DNA of 28,735 nucleotides from positions 1-28,735 of the forward strand of contig DLRJ01000154.1 in assembly GCA_002500485.1 (NCBI GenBank), read 5' to 3'. The position numbers were made by a program, and so were the translations under genes. The stretch comes from Dehalococcoidia bacterium UBA7891. Lineage in GTDB: Bacteria; Chloroflexota; Dehalococcoidia; Lucifugimonadales; UBA826. Positions 8,245-16,679 of this stretch are shown in pieces. The notes under the pieces are model-generated. The model saw nothing but the letters and a program-made list of their open reading frames with translations, had not been told where the DNA came from and made no database searches. Position 1 is the stretch's first letter; each line of letters begins with the position of its first letter.

Positions 8245-8568
8245 ATGCCGCAATCAGGACAAGAAATGCTTGATGAAACAATATCCGCTTGTAAAGCTAT
8301 TGCAGATGGACTTGGTGCTCAAAATCAAGATTGGGAAAATTCAGTTGCTGAAATAGTGGAGAAATTTGAAGAGGTAAGTGGAACTTTTTTCTTCAAAACA
8401 ATGCCAAGTGTTCCAGCAACTCGTACAGCCATGAGAGACGCTGCATCGGCCTTGGAATTAAAAAATGCTAGTGAATGGGATGCTATGGGTACTGCTCTGG
8501 AAACCCTGATAGCTAGTTCTCAAAATCTGATTGAGAAAGCTGGTATGAAAGGAACGACCCTAACTTGA
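8245..8568 (+). CDS. small hypothetical protein, translationally coupled to an epimerase
   Basis: I do not recognise this 107-residue protein. It looks almost entirely helical, acidic in the first half, with a short hydrophobic/aromatic middle (GTFFFKTMP, about 46-54). It has one cysteine (C16), no signal peptide and no membrane segment. The evidence that it is real is strong: a near-perfect AGGAGGG site (8229-8235) lies nine bases before the ATG, and its stop overlaps the next start as ATGA (8565-8568). The coupling suggests that it works with, or is needed in equal amounts to, the downstream NAD(P)-dependent epimerase/dehydratase-like enzyme, perhaps as a helper subunit; that is inference. 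Confidence 0.75.
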   Translation: MPQSGQEMLDETISACKAIADGLGAQNQDWENSVAEIVEKFEEVSGTFFFKTMPSVPATRTAMRDAASALELKNASEWDAMGTALETLIASSQNLIEKAGMKGTTLT

Positions 8569-9440
8569 ATGAGCCAGTGCTGATAACAGGTGGAGCTGGG
8601 AGTGTAGGAAGACAACTGGCTGGTATGTTTTTGGCTGAAGGAAGGCCTGTTCGGATATTTGACCTGCCATTCATGGATTTTTCAGGATTGGAAGATGAAT
8701 CCAATGTGGAGGTAGTTAAAGGTGACATCACTGATAAAGACTCCGTAAACGAGGCCGTGCGCAATGTGGGAGGAATTCTCCATTTGGCTGCACTTCTCCC
8801 GCCGACAAGTGAACGAAATAGAGATAAGACATTTGCGGTGAACGTGGAAGGCACTAGGAATATAACTGAGGCTTTGAAGTCTCATGGATCCAAGGCTACT
8901 TTAGTTTTCACCTCTTCGATAAGTACATACGGCGATACTTCTAAAGAGTCCGACCCAATTAAGATTACACAGCCACAAAATGCAATAGATATATACGCAG
9001 AAAGTAAAATCGCAGGGGAAAAGGTTCTTATTGGATCAGGTGTTAATTTTGTGATATTGCGGATAGCCAGTATCGCGGTACCGGCCTTTTTAGAGCCTCC
9101 CGAACCTTGGCCCTTTACGTCTGATCAAAGAGTTGAAATGGTTCATAGGGATGATGTGGCTGATGCTATAAAATCTTCAGTGGACACCCCAGAGGCTGTT
9201 GGAAATGTATTTAACATTGCCGGAGGTTCTACTTGGCGTTTAGCTGGGAAAAATTATGTTGAAGATTTCTTTAATTTTATGGGAGCTCCAGTTGAGATGG
9301 CAGTATACCGAGAAGAACCAGGTTGGAATGATTGGTATGATACTGTAGAGTCCCAGAAGATACTGAATTATCAGAATAGGTCTTATGGTTTTTATTCAGG
9401 TGAGATGAAGGCAATCGTGGAAGAAATGATGGCTGAGTAG
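8565..9440 (+). CDS. NAD(P)-dependent epimerase/dehydratase family protein (extended SDR)
   Basis: The 291-residue protein begins with the Rossmann motif TGGAGSVG (8-15), followed by an acidic residue after strand two (FD, 32-33), as in NAD-preferring extended SDRs. The catalytic YxxxK is Y144-AES-K148, and TSSIS (116-120) carries the catalytic serine. The family acts on nucleotide sugars or other small alcohols and ketones; C-terminal substrate residues give no clear identity. Its ATG lies inside the stop of the small upstream gene (ATGA), so translation is coupled. The LarE gene starts 24 bp after its stop. Confidence 0.85.
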   Translation: MNEPVLITGGAGSVGRQLAGMFLAEGRPVRIFDLPFMDFSGLEDESNVEVVKGDITDKDSVNEAVRNVGGILHLAALLPPTSERNRDKTFAVNVEGTRNITEALKSHGSKATLVFTSSISTYGDTSKESDPIKITQPQNAIDIYAESKIAGEKVLIGSGVNFVILRIASIAVPAFLEPPEPWPFTSDQRVEMVHRDDVADAIKSSVDTPEAVGNVFNIAGGSTWRLAGKNYVEDFFNFMGAPVEMAVYREEPGWNDWYDTVESQKILNYQNRSYGFYSGEMKAIVEEMMAE

Positions 9441-9464
9441 CATCTAAGTAAAGCGAGGATTGGT

Positions 9465-10307
9465 ATGGTGCAGGTAACTCAAAAATCTGTTGAGGAAAAA
9501 AGACAGCAACTCGTAAATATCATAAACGATATGGGCAGCGTGATTGTCGCTTACTCAGGTGGCGTAGACAGTGCCTTTTTAGCGGCTGTCGCCCACGAGG
9601 TTTTGAGTGGCAAGGCCCTGTCAGTAACCGCTAATTCACCCAGCCTGGCTCCATCCGAACTCGAGGATGCTATAGCCCTTGCGACAGAACAGGGAATTCA
9701 TTACGAAATTATTGAAACAAAAGAAACTGAGCGTGAAGACTATCAGGCAAACAATCCGGATAGATGTTTTTTTTGTAAAGATGAGTTGTATTCCCACCTA
9801 ATCAAATTTGCAGATCAACGAGGCTACGCAGTAATTACCAACGGGACTAATGTGGATGATTTGGGAGACTATAGGCCTGGTCTTGAGGCTGCAAAGCAGT
9901 ATGGAGTGAGAAGTCCTTTGGTGGAGGCGGATCTTACCAAACAAGATATAAGAGATTTATCTAAAAAAATGGGATTGCCTACGTGGGATAAGCCTGCACA
10001 AGCTTGCCTCTCTTCGCGTATACCGTATGGAACTATGGTGACGGTGGAAGCTCTTACCAGGATAGCGAAAGCAGAACACTTTCTCAGATCCAAAGGTTTT
10101 AAACAGTTGAGGGTAAGGCATCACGATACTGTAGCTCGTATAGAAATCGAACCCAAGGATTTTTTAGCCTTGCTAGATGATTCCGTCAGAGATGAAATTA
10201 CAGAATATTTCAAATCAGTTGGGTATTCATACGTAACAATGGATATGAATGGGTTTAGATCCGGTAGTCTTAACGAGATTTTGACCACTTTTAAGAAAAA
10301 GAAATAA
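9465..10307 (+). CDS. larE: ATP-dependent sacrificial sulfur transferase LarE
   Basis: LarE belongs to the PP-loop ATPases and adds sulfur to the nicotinate-derived precursor of the nickel-pincer (NPN) cofactor, first known from lactate racemase. The 280-residue protein has the ATP motif SGGVDS (31-36), the family motif NPDRCFFCK, and PAQACLSSRIPYG. C181 in the latter corresponds to the sulfur-donor cysteine of the Lactobacillus enzyme. The added pair C101/C104 (CxxC) together with C181 is the three-cysteine arrangement I associate with LarE proteins that carry a [4Fe-4S] cluster and recycle sulfur instead of sacrificing the protein. LarB, LarC and a LarA-type racemase are not in the window. 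The start is ATG with GAGGA five bases upstream. Confidence 0.88.
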   Translation: MVQVTQKSVEEKRQQLVNIINDMGSVIVAYSGGVDSAFLAAVAHEVLSGKALSVTANSPSLAPSELEDAIALATEQGIHYEIIETKETEREDYQANNPDRCFFCKDELYSHLIKFADQRGYAVITNGTNVDDLGDYRPGLEAAKQYGVRSPLVEADLTKQDIRDLSKKMGLPTWDKPAQACLSSRIPYGTMVTVEALTRIAKAEHFLRSKGFKQLRVRHHDTVARIEIEPKDFLALLDDSVRDEITEYFKSVGYSYVTMDMNGFRSGSLNEILTTFKKKK

Positions 10308-10393
10308 ATCTGCTTTAGGTATCCTAGGCGATTTATTGGGCAATTGAGATAAACCTGCTCGCTCAAACAACTTTAGCTATTGAGGGTATAAAC

Positions 10394-11725
10394 ATGTCTG
10401 GTATCGTCCAAAAAGAGATAGAAAAGTATGTGGCAAGGACTCCTGGGTCCTACAAAAGGCAAAAAGAGGCAGAGAAATTTCTGCCAGGTGGCAGTTCAAG
10501 AGGGACTGCTTATTTCGAACCCTACCCCCATTTTATTGAAAGTGGGCATGAACATTATATTGTTGATGTCGATGGAAATGAGTATCTAGATTTTATGATT
10601 AATGCAACGAGCCTAATACTTGGTCACGCAAACGCCAACGTGGCTGAAGTAATCAAGGATCAAGCAGACAAAGGCGTAGCGTTTAGCGGACCCACTGATT
10701 CGCAAATAAGTCTGGCCAAGATACTAACAGACCGCATACCATCGGTTGACACGGTACGATTCACTAATTCCGGTACCGAAGGTACCTTGATGGCCATCAG
10801 GGCTGCGCGGCAATTTACGGGTAGAGAGAAAATCGTAAAAATTGAAGGTGGATACCACGGATCACATGAATATGTTGCAGTCAGTGTATATCCCAGTAAA
10901 AATAGTTTGGACCCTGATAAAACTACTGCCATACCAGAGTATTCGAAGCAACCTGATTCAGTTTTAGAGGAAGTGATAGTCGTACCATATAACGACATTG
11001 AAGAGACAGCCCGGATGATTGAAGAAAATGCAGAAACGGTGGCATGTGTAATTATGGAACCGATAGTCTCCTCATTTGGGTATACTCCAGCGAACTTAGA
11101 GTACTTGGAGTTTGTCAGAGAAATTACGACGAGACTGGGCATTATATTAATTTATGATGAAGTACAAAGTTTCAGAGTTGCTCCAGGAGGAGCACAGGAA
11201 TTGTTTGGAGTTGTTCCAGATATGACCACTTTGGGCAAAATAATAGGTGGTGGTATGCCTGTGGGAGCCTTTGGAGGGCGGAGAGACATAATGGACTTAT
11301 TTGATCCCACAAAAGGGGGAGCGGAAATAGGTCACGCTGGGACTTTTAATGCCAATCCAGTTACGATGAGGGCAGGTGAAGTGGTCATGAATGCCTTAAC
11401 GCCTGATGTTTATGAAGCTATGAACAACTTAGGTGAAAAACTAAGGAATCAACTCAGGGCTGTATTTGATGAGTTGGAAGTGGATGCGCAAGTGACCGGG
11501 GTTGGGTCGCTTTTTGGCATACACTTCACCCAGGACAGCATACGCAATTATAGAGATGTGGTTAATGCTGATTCAGATATGAAGCGGGCTTTTTACTTCG
11601 GCATGCTGAATGAAGGAATTTTGTTGCAGTCGGGAGCAGCAGGAGCCTTAAACGTGTTTTCTGATGAAAATCATGTTAACCAATTAGTGAACTCTGCAAG
11701 AAAGGTAGTTCAGCGAATACGTTAA
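10394..11725 (+). CDS. class III PLP aminotransferase, glutamate-1-semialdehyde aminomutase-like
   Basis: The 443-residue protein has the class III aminotransferase layout: NSGTEGTLMAIRAAR for the phosphate cradle, DEVQSFR with the pyridine-N aspartate D255, and TLGKIIGGGMPVGAFGG with the PLP lysine K282. The lysine context GKIIGGGMP is that of the HemL branch. However, DEVQSFR replaces the DEVMTGFR typical of true aminomutases, and the neighbourhood has no haem genes, so an amino-acid or amine aminotransferase is as likely. The start is ATG with GAGGG seven bases upstream. It follows an 86-bp spacer in which I see no clear terminator or promoter. The final base of its stop is the first base of the next start (TAATG). 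Confidence 0.85.
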   Translation: MSGIVQKEIEKYVARTPGSYKRQKEAEKFLPGGSSRGTAYFEPYPHFIESGHEHYIVDVDGNEYLDFMINATSLILGHANANVAEVIKDQADKGVAFSGPTDSQISLAKILTDRIPSVDTVRFTNSGTEGTLMAIRAARQFTGREKIVKIEGGYHGSHEYVAVSVYPSKNSLDPDKTTAIPEYSKQPDSVLEEVIVVPYNDIEETARMIEENAETVACVIMEPIVSSFGYTPANLEYLEFVREITTRLGIILIYDEVQSFRVAPGGAQELFGVVPDMTTLGKIIGGGMPVGAFGGRRDIMDLFDPTKGGAEIGHAGTFNANPVTMRAGEVVMNALTPDVYEAMNNLGEKLRNQLRAVFDELEVDAQVTGVGSLFGIHFTQDSIRNYRDVVNADSDMKRAFYFGMLNEGILLQSGAAGALNVFSDENHVNQLVNSARKVVQRIR

Positions 11726-13842
11726 TGCCTATACCTATTGAAGAGATTTCCAAATTTCCCCTGCCGGGACTGGATTTTCCTAGCAGTTTTTCCTTCAGTC
11801 CTGATGGAAAGTATCTGGCCTATCTAAAATCAGTAGGTTCATCAGGATATAAAGCTTTATATGGGGTGGATTTAGCTAATAAATCGGAATTTCTGATTGC
11901 GGATAACTTAGGTGATTCTTCTGCAAAAGAAACTCTGGAAGAACAGCTCCGTAGGCAGAGGTTACGCCAGATGTCTGGAGGGATTTCCCAATATTTTTGG
12001 ACAAAAAACTCAAAAATATTAATACCCCATCAAGGAAATATATATTGGCTAGATGGTCCTTTTTCAACTCCAGATCTATTGATGTCCGCTTCAGATCATC
12101 CATGTTTAGATGTTAAGGCTTCCCCGAATGGGAATTTTATTTCTTTTGTCCAAAATGGTGATATTCATTTGATAGAAGTTAAATCTAGAACCTCTTTTAA
12201 GTTGACTGACGGGGAAGACGATTCAACCAGAGGTGTGGCAGATTATATAGCTCAAGAAGAAATGGGTAGAAGCACAGGGTACTGGTGGTCTGCAGACAGT
12301 TGTTATGTGGCATTTACAGAAGTTACCGAGAAACATATTCCGGAGTTTCTTATAAATCATGTTGGTTCCGATTCGGTAGGATCTAACGCGATAGAATCTC
12401 ACAGATATCCATTTGCGGGACAGGACAATCCTGGCGTCAGAGTTGGGATTGTAGAAGTAGATTCAAAGAATTGTGTGTGGGTGGAATCCACTGAAGATGA
12501 ATACATAGCCAGAGTAGATTGGTTTCCAGATAATTCATTGGCAATTCAAACCGAATCACGTGATCAACAGCATCTCAAAATCCGTAAATTTTCAATTGAA
12601 GATTCTACCCTGACAACAGTCCTGGAGGAGGATTCGGAGACCTGGATTAATTTACATAATACGATGAAACCCATCACCTCAGGTCGATTTTTATGGGCTA
12701 GTGAAAGAACAGGATTCAATCATATTTATCTTTTTTGTGAAGGAGATCTACTAGAGTTGACCCAAGGGGAATGGCAGGTGGATTCAATCGAATCTGTGGA
12801 TGAATTAGGTGGCACAATTTTTTTTACAGGAACCAAAGACGGTCACACCGAAAAACATCTTTATAAAATGTCTCTGGAAGGAGAAGGCTTAGAAAAGGTC
12901 ACGTCTGAAAGCGGCATTCATAACGTATCTATCAATGTTAAGGCTAATTTGTTCATAGATATTTTCAATTCTTTGTCTTCTCCCCCAACAGTTATATTGC
13001 GGTCGTTAGGAAAGAACTATGATGTGGAAATGGTAATACATGAACCTGCAGATGAAAGGATCGATAGATATCAATTGGAACCGCCGGAAATCTTTGAGTT
13101 AAGACTACAAGATGGAACTGAACTTTCAGGAGCCTTATATTATCCAAATGCAGATAAATTTAAAGCCCCGTATCCCACAGTGCTTAGTGTATATGGTGGA
13201 CCACATGTTCAGTTGGTTACTAATTCATGGATGATGACAGCTTCACTGAGGGCTCAGTATTTAAGGGATAAGGGATACTTGGTAGTGGTGGTTGATAGCA
13301 GAGGTAGTTCCAGAAGGGGATTAAAATTTGAATCTCCAATCAAAAACTTGATGGGAAAAGTGGAAGTTGAGGATCAATCGTTTGCGCTCAATCACCTAAT
13401 CGAGCAAGGGATAGTCGATAAGGAGAGAATAGGGGTCTATGGGTGGAGCTATGGTGGCTATATGTCTTTAATGTGTTTAGCCAAGCGACCAGATTTGTTT
13501 AAAGCTGCAGTCGCGGGGGCACCGGTGACTAGTTGGGACGGTTATGATACTCATTACACTGAAAGATATATGGGAATGCCTGAAGAGAACAAAGCAGGTT
13601 ATAGCAAAAGTAGTGTTATGTCATATGTTTCTGAAATTGAAGGAAAGCTTTTGCTGGTTCATGGTCTCGTGGATGAGAATGTTCATTTTAGGCATACTGC
13701 TCGCCTAATAAATGCTCTTAATGAGGCCGGTAAAGATTATGATCTGCTGGTTTTTCCAGAAGAAAGACATATGCCCCGTCGTCTTGAAGACAGAGCATAC
13801 ATGGAGCGGCGTATTTTGGAGTTTCTACAGGATAACGTCTAA
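11725..13842 (+). CDS. prolyl oligopeptidase family S9 peptidase, DPP4-type
   Basis: The 705-residue protein consists of a beta-propeller (about 1-450) and an alpha/beta-hydrolase domain. The catalytic triad is visible: S575 in GWSYGGYMS, D650 in HGLVDENVH and H682 in ERHMPRR. The DPP-IV glutamate pair that holds the free N-terminus of the substrate is present as YIAQEEMGR (E178, E179), followed by TGYWW, and VVDSRGSSRRG precedes the nucleophile. It should remove dipeptides, often X-Pro, from peptide N-termini. There is no signal peptide or membrane anchor, so a cytoplasmic role in peptide breakdown is likely. The start overlaps the aminotransferase stop (TAATG), so translation is coupled. 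The convergent crotonase gene ends 25 bp further on. Confidence 0.92.
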   Translation: MPIPIEEISKFPLPGLDFPSSFSFSPDGKYLAYLKSVGSSGYKALYGVDLANKSEFLIADNLGDSSAKETLEEQLRRQRLRQMSGGISQYFWTKNSKILIPHQGNIYWLDGPFSTPDLLMSASDHPCLDVKASPNGNFISFVQNGDIHLIEVKSRTSFKLTDGEDDSTRGVADYIAQEEMGRSTGYWWSADSCYVAFTEVTEKHIPEFLINHVGSDSVGSNAIESHRYPFAGQDNPGVRVGIVEVDSKNCVWVESTEDEYIARVDWFPDNSLAIQTESRDQQHLKIRKFSIEDSTLTTVLEEDSETWINLHNTMKPITSGRFLWASERTGFNHIYLFCEGDLLELTQGEWQVDSIESVDELGGTIFFTGTKDGHTEKHLYKMSLEGEGLEKVTSESGIHNVSINVKANLFIDIFNSLSSPPTVILRSLGKNYDVEMVIHEPADERIDRYQLEPPEIFELRLQDGTELSGALYYPNADKFKAPYPTVLSVYGGPHVQLVTNSWMMTASLRAQYLRDKGYLVVVVDSRGSSRRGLKFESPIKNLMGKVEVEDQSFALNHLIEQGIVDKERIGVYGWSYGGYMSLMCLAKRPDLFKAAVAGAPVTSWDGYDTHYTERYMGMPEENKAGYSKSSVMSYVSEIEGKLLLVHGLVDENVHFRHTARLINALNEAGKDYDLLVFPEERHMPRRLEDRAYMERRILEFLQDNV

Positions 13843-13867
13843 AACTTATATCAGTCCCTTATCTTGT

Positions 13868-14647
13868 CTATCTACCCTTGAATTTAGGGGGTCTGCGAGA
13901 TATGAAAGCCTCTTTGCCCTCTTTAAAATCGGCACTATCAAAATTAGTGAATGGGAGCTCTTGATCTAATCCATCTAACGATTGGTTATTAATTACATTT
14001 TGCAAAATGATTTTGTGCCTCTTTTGAGAAAGAGGAGCAAGCGGTGTAATTTCGTTGGCCAAATTTAAGACAGTTTCCTCAAGTTCAGAATCTTCTACTA
14101 GCTGTGTTATCAAACCCATACGGAATGCTTCCGCGCTATCAATTAGTCTTCCACTCAGAAGAATATATGAGGCATTGCCAGGCCCAACCAAATTTACTAG
14201 TCTTTTCATTTCTCTGTAGCCAACCAATATACCCAATTTTGCTACAGGGATACCAAACTTGCTTCTATTAGATGCTATGCGAATGTCAGTTGCCATAGAT
14301 AGCTCACAGCCCCCACCAACGCATATCCCACGAATCATGGAAATAGTAGGCACGGGTAGAGCTTCGATAGCATCGAGAGCTCCATCAAAAGCGGTTGAAT
14401 AAGTTTTAGCGGTTTTTGAATCTTTCCGATGTGTTTCAAAATCTTTGATATCAGCTCCAGCTGAAAAGGCCTGTCCTCCATTACCGGAGAAAACTACTGA
14501 CCGGATTGATGAATCTTCTGCGATTTTGTTAATAATTTCTATTAATTTCAACCAGCCATCATAGCTGATAGCGTTATGTTGTTCGGGCCTGTTAAAAGTC
14601 ACTCGAGCAATCTGATTTTCGATATTAAATTTAATTGGTTCTGACAT
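13868..14647 (-). CDS. enoyl-CoA hydratase/isomerase (crotonase) family protein
   Basis: The 259-residue protein has the crotonase fold: oxyanion-hole motif FSAGADIKDF (61-70) and RGICVGGGCELSMATDIRIAS (106-126). E115 matches Glu144 of rat mitochondrial hydratase. The second catalytic glutamate, Glu164 in the rat enzyme and normally found as FG-x-PE, is valine here (FGIPVAKLG, V135), so ordinary syn-hydration of enoyl-CoA is doubtful. Other crotonase reactions (isomerase, decarboxylase, thioesterase or hydrolase) remain possible. The substrate is a CoA thioester by family. It lies 19 bp after an SDR gene on the same strand, which may act on the same intermediate. The start is ATG with a weak AAGG site. 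Confidence 0.88.
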   Translation of the reverse strand: MSEPIKFNIENQIARVTFNRPEQHNAISYDGWLKLIEIINKIAEDSSIRSVVFSGNGGQAFSAGADIKDFETHRKDSKTAKTYSTAFDGALDAIEALPVPTISMIRGICVGGGCELSMATDIRIASNRSKFGIPVAKLGILVGYREMKRLVNLVGPGNASYILLSGRLIDSAEAFRMGLITQLVEDSELEETVLNLANEITPLAPLSQKRHKIILQNVINNQSLDGLDQELPFTNFDSADFKEGKEAFISRRPPKFKGR

Positions 14648-14666
14648 TGGTTACCTTTATAAGGGG

Positions 14667-15434
14667 TTAGAAAGAGGTATATCCGCCATCTACTGGGATA
14701 GAGACACCTGTTACATAGTTGGAAGCGTCGCTTGCAAGAAAAATCGCAGTGCCGGAAAGGTCTGCTGGTTCCCCCCATCTATTCTCAGGAATTCTGGAAA
14801 GTATATGATCATACCTATCTTTGTAATTATCTTTAATTCCCTGGGTTAGGTCTGTGTGAATCCATCCAGGTAATATAGAGTTGGCCTGTATCCCATCTTT
14901 TGCCCATGATACTGCCAGCGTTTTGGTAAGCTGCACTATACCTCCTTTACTCGAGGCGTATGCGATGGCCCAATCTAGGCCAAATATCGAGGTCATAGAT
15001 CCGATATTTATTATTTTTCCTGAACCTCGGGTTTTCATGTTTGGATAAACTGCTTTCGAGCAGAGGAATGCACCGGTTAAATTTATATCAATTACTTTGT
15101 TCCAATCTTCTAGATTGTATTCGTGAGGTAAATTTCGTATTCCAATTCCAGCATTGTTGACTAATATGTCGATTTGTCCGAAATTCTCTAAGGTATTTGT
15201 AATCATGTTGTCTACTGATTTTTCGTCGGCTACATCAACTTCTATGCCAATTGCGGATGTGTTTTGCTCACTCAAATTCGCAACCACTTCTTCCGTTTTT
15301 ACAGTATTTCTTCCTGCTATTGCTACGTTTGCACCTGATTGAGCAAAGCCTTTGGCTATTCCCAATCCAATTCCACCGTTACCGCCTGTAATTAGGGCCG
15401 TCTTACCATGTAAGTCAAATAAATTCTCCGACAT
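14667..15434 (-). CDS. short-chain dehydrogenase/reductase (classical SDR)
   Basis: The start is ATG 15434, giving 255 residues. A TTG fifteen bases upstream lies in frame but overlaps the AGGAG site that serves the ATG, so it is not the start. Motifs are TGGNGGIG for cofactor (16-23), NNAG (93-96), catalytic S146, and Y159/K163 in YASSK. A basic residue after strand two (AGRNT, R42) suggests NADP(H). The C-terminal IPVDGGY is typical of FabG-like and gluconate-5-dehydrogenase-like SDRs. It reduces or oxidises a ketone/alcohol; the substrate is unknown. It is paired with the crotonase-fold gene downstream. Confidence 0.9.
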   Translation of the reverse strand: MSENLFDLHGKTALITGGNGGIGLGIAKGFAQSGANVAIAGRNTVKTEEVVANLSEQNTSAIGIEVDVADEKSVDNMITNTLENFGQIDILVNNAGIGIRNLPHEYNLEDWNKVIDINLTGAFLCSKAVYPNMKTRGSGKIINIGSMTSIFGLDWAIAYASSKGGIVQLTKTLAVSWAKDGIQANSILPGWIHTDLTQGIKDNYKDRYDHILSRIPENRWGEPADLSGTAIFLASDASNYVTGVSIPVDGGYTSF

Positions 15435-15466
15435 AACTTCTCCTAGCAATAATAAGTATTTCGCGA

Positions 15467-15829
15467 TTATAACCCTTGTCTTAGTGGACCGGTTGGTCTG
15501 TATTGATCAAGTATTGATTTCGTTCTTTTACTAAGTTTTTCTCCCCGCTGTTCTGCGGCAGATAATAAGTCGAGGGCAAGTTCCGATAAAGTGCCGAAAG
15601 GTTTGGTTTCTTCAGGGTGGAATCTAAGACATTTCCTTATGGAAACCTTGGAAGGTCTTTGAGTTTTGATGTTACATTTTCTTGACAGCGGACAATGGTA
15701 AGAATAGCAAGTGATGACAGTTTCATGTTTTTTATTGGTATTACCCGGTGATGCTAATATGGATTTGGAGACATATCGGTCAAGTCTCCCTTTCAACTCG
15801 GGTCGGTAGTTTTTGTTATTCAATTGCAA
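15467..15829 (-). CDS. small basic Cys-containing hypothetical protein
   Basis: The frame stays open for 120 residues, starting with TTG. I do not recognise it. The middle has four cysteines, three of them in C-YSYH-C-PLSRK-C followed 18 residues later by KC and a nearby His (RFHP), which could bind zinc. The last 45 residues form an amphipathic, lysine-rich helix region (SELALDLLSAAEQRGEKLSKR). The start is uncertain: no good ribosome site lies before the TTG. Without this gene, 15450-15960 would be an empty stretch of about 500 bases in otherwise dense sequence, which argues for it. The 131 bp upstream hold nothing clear beyond AT-rich sequence. Confidence 0.45.
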   Translation of the reverse strand: MQLNNKNYRPELKGRLDRYVSKSILASPGNTNKKHETVITCYSYHCPLSRKCNIKTQRPSKVSIRKCLRFHPEETKPFGTLSELALDLLSAAEQRGEKLSKRTKSILDQYRPTGPLRQGL

Positions 15830-15960
15830 CTCTTATTGATAACTAATATAAGGAGCCGCACTTGCAGATAAGCAATTTAGCATTTAAACAGAGGGGTAGA
15901 CTGATACTACAATAAACGAGTCACTAAAGATATATTATTGGATTCCCTTAAAGGTTTTAT

Positions 15961-16671
15961 TTAACGATATCTTTGATCTTCAGATTGAACTTCGTATAAA
16001 CCTCCATTTCTTATTTCTTTTACCTCGTCTGCCATGGATAGTAGTGAAGAATCATGTGTTGCAGCAATTATGGTCATTCCCTGTTCAACCACCATGTCTT
16101 TAAATAAACCAAATATGGATTTAGCGTTTGTCGAATCAAGTTCCCCAGTCGGTTCATCGGCTAAAATTATGGCTGGTTTGGTTACGATAGCCCTGGCAAT
16201 TGAGACTCTTTGTTGTTCACCGCCAGAAAGCTCGTAAGGTCTGTGGTTAGACCTAGGATTGAGGCCAACTATATCGAGAGCTTCTTTTGTTCTATTGGAT
16301 CGTTCACCGTGCTCCACTCCAGATATTCTCAGTGGGAGTTCCACGTTTTCAAAAGCAGAAAGAAGTGGAAGTAATCCAAATGATTGAAATATGAAACCGA
16401 TTGTAGTTCTCCTAATTTCGGTTAATGAATTTTCATCCATTGCAGTCATATTTGAGCCCTTAATCAAAATATCCCCACTAGTAGGTTTATCTAATCCTGC
16501 CATGACATTCAAAAGGGTTGTTTTACCTGATCCAGACCTTCCCACAATAGCAATGAATTGGCCTTCGTATATTTTTATATTAATGTCTCGTAAAGGATTT
16601 ATGTTTTCGGATTCTGAAACGTATGATTTGGATACATTTATTAATTCTAGGAGCGGTTTTTGATCAGTCAT
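15961..16671 (-). CDS. ABC transporter ATP-binding protein (LolD/MacB type)
   Basis: The 236-residue ATPase has Walker A GRSGSGKT (44-51), a Q-loop in IFQSFGLLP, signature LSGGEQQR, Walker B IILADEPTGELDS and the switch histidine in AATHD. The signature spacing and ADEPTGELDS place it in the MacB/LolD/FtsE group, which normally works with FtsX-like permeases in lipoprotein release, efflux or signalling rather than nutrient uptake. It starts 8 bp after the stop of the other ATPase gene with no clear ribosome site, so coupling is likely. No permease gene lies next to it; the following 130 bp show no gene or strong terminator. Confidence 0.9.
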   Translation of the reverse strand: MTDQKPLLELINVSKSYVSESENINPLRDINIKIYEGQFIAIVGRSGSGKTTLLNVMAGLDKPTSGDILIKGSNMTAMDENSLTEIRRTTIGFIFQSFGLLPLLSAFENVELPLRISGVEHGERSNRTKEALDIVGLNPRSNHRPYELSGGEQQRVSIARAIVTKPAIILADEPTGELDSTNAKSIFGLFKDMVVEQGMTIIAATHDSSLLSMADEVKEIRNGGLYEVQSEDQRYR

Positions 16672-16679
16672 TAGATATT

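Noticed and set aside
10660..11142. Open frame of 160 codons on the minus strand inside the aminotransferase gene
   Set aside because: It lies fully opposite a well-supported gene, has no family motifs, and is explained by codon structure of the real gene.
15435..15449. TTG start for the SDR gene
   Set aside because: The codons cover the AGGAG site of the ATG at 15434, and the family N-terminus fits the ATG.
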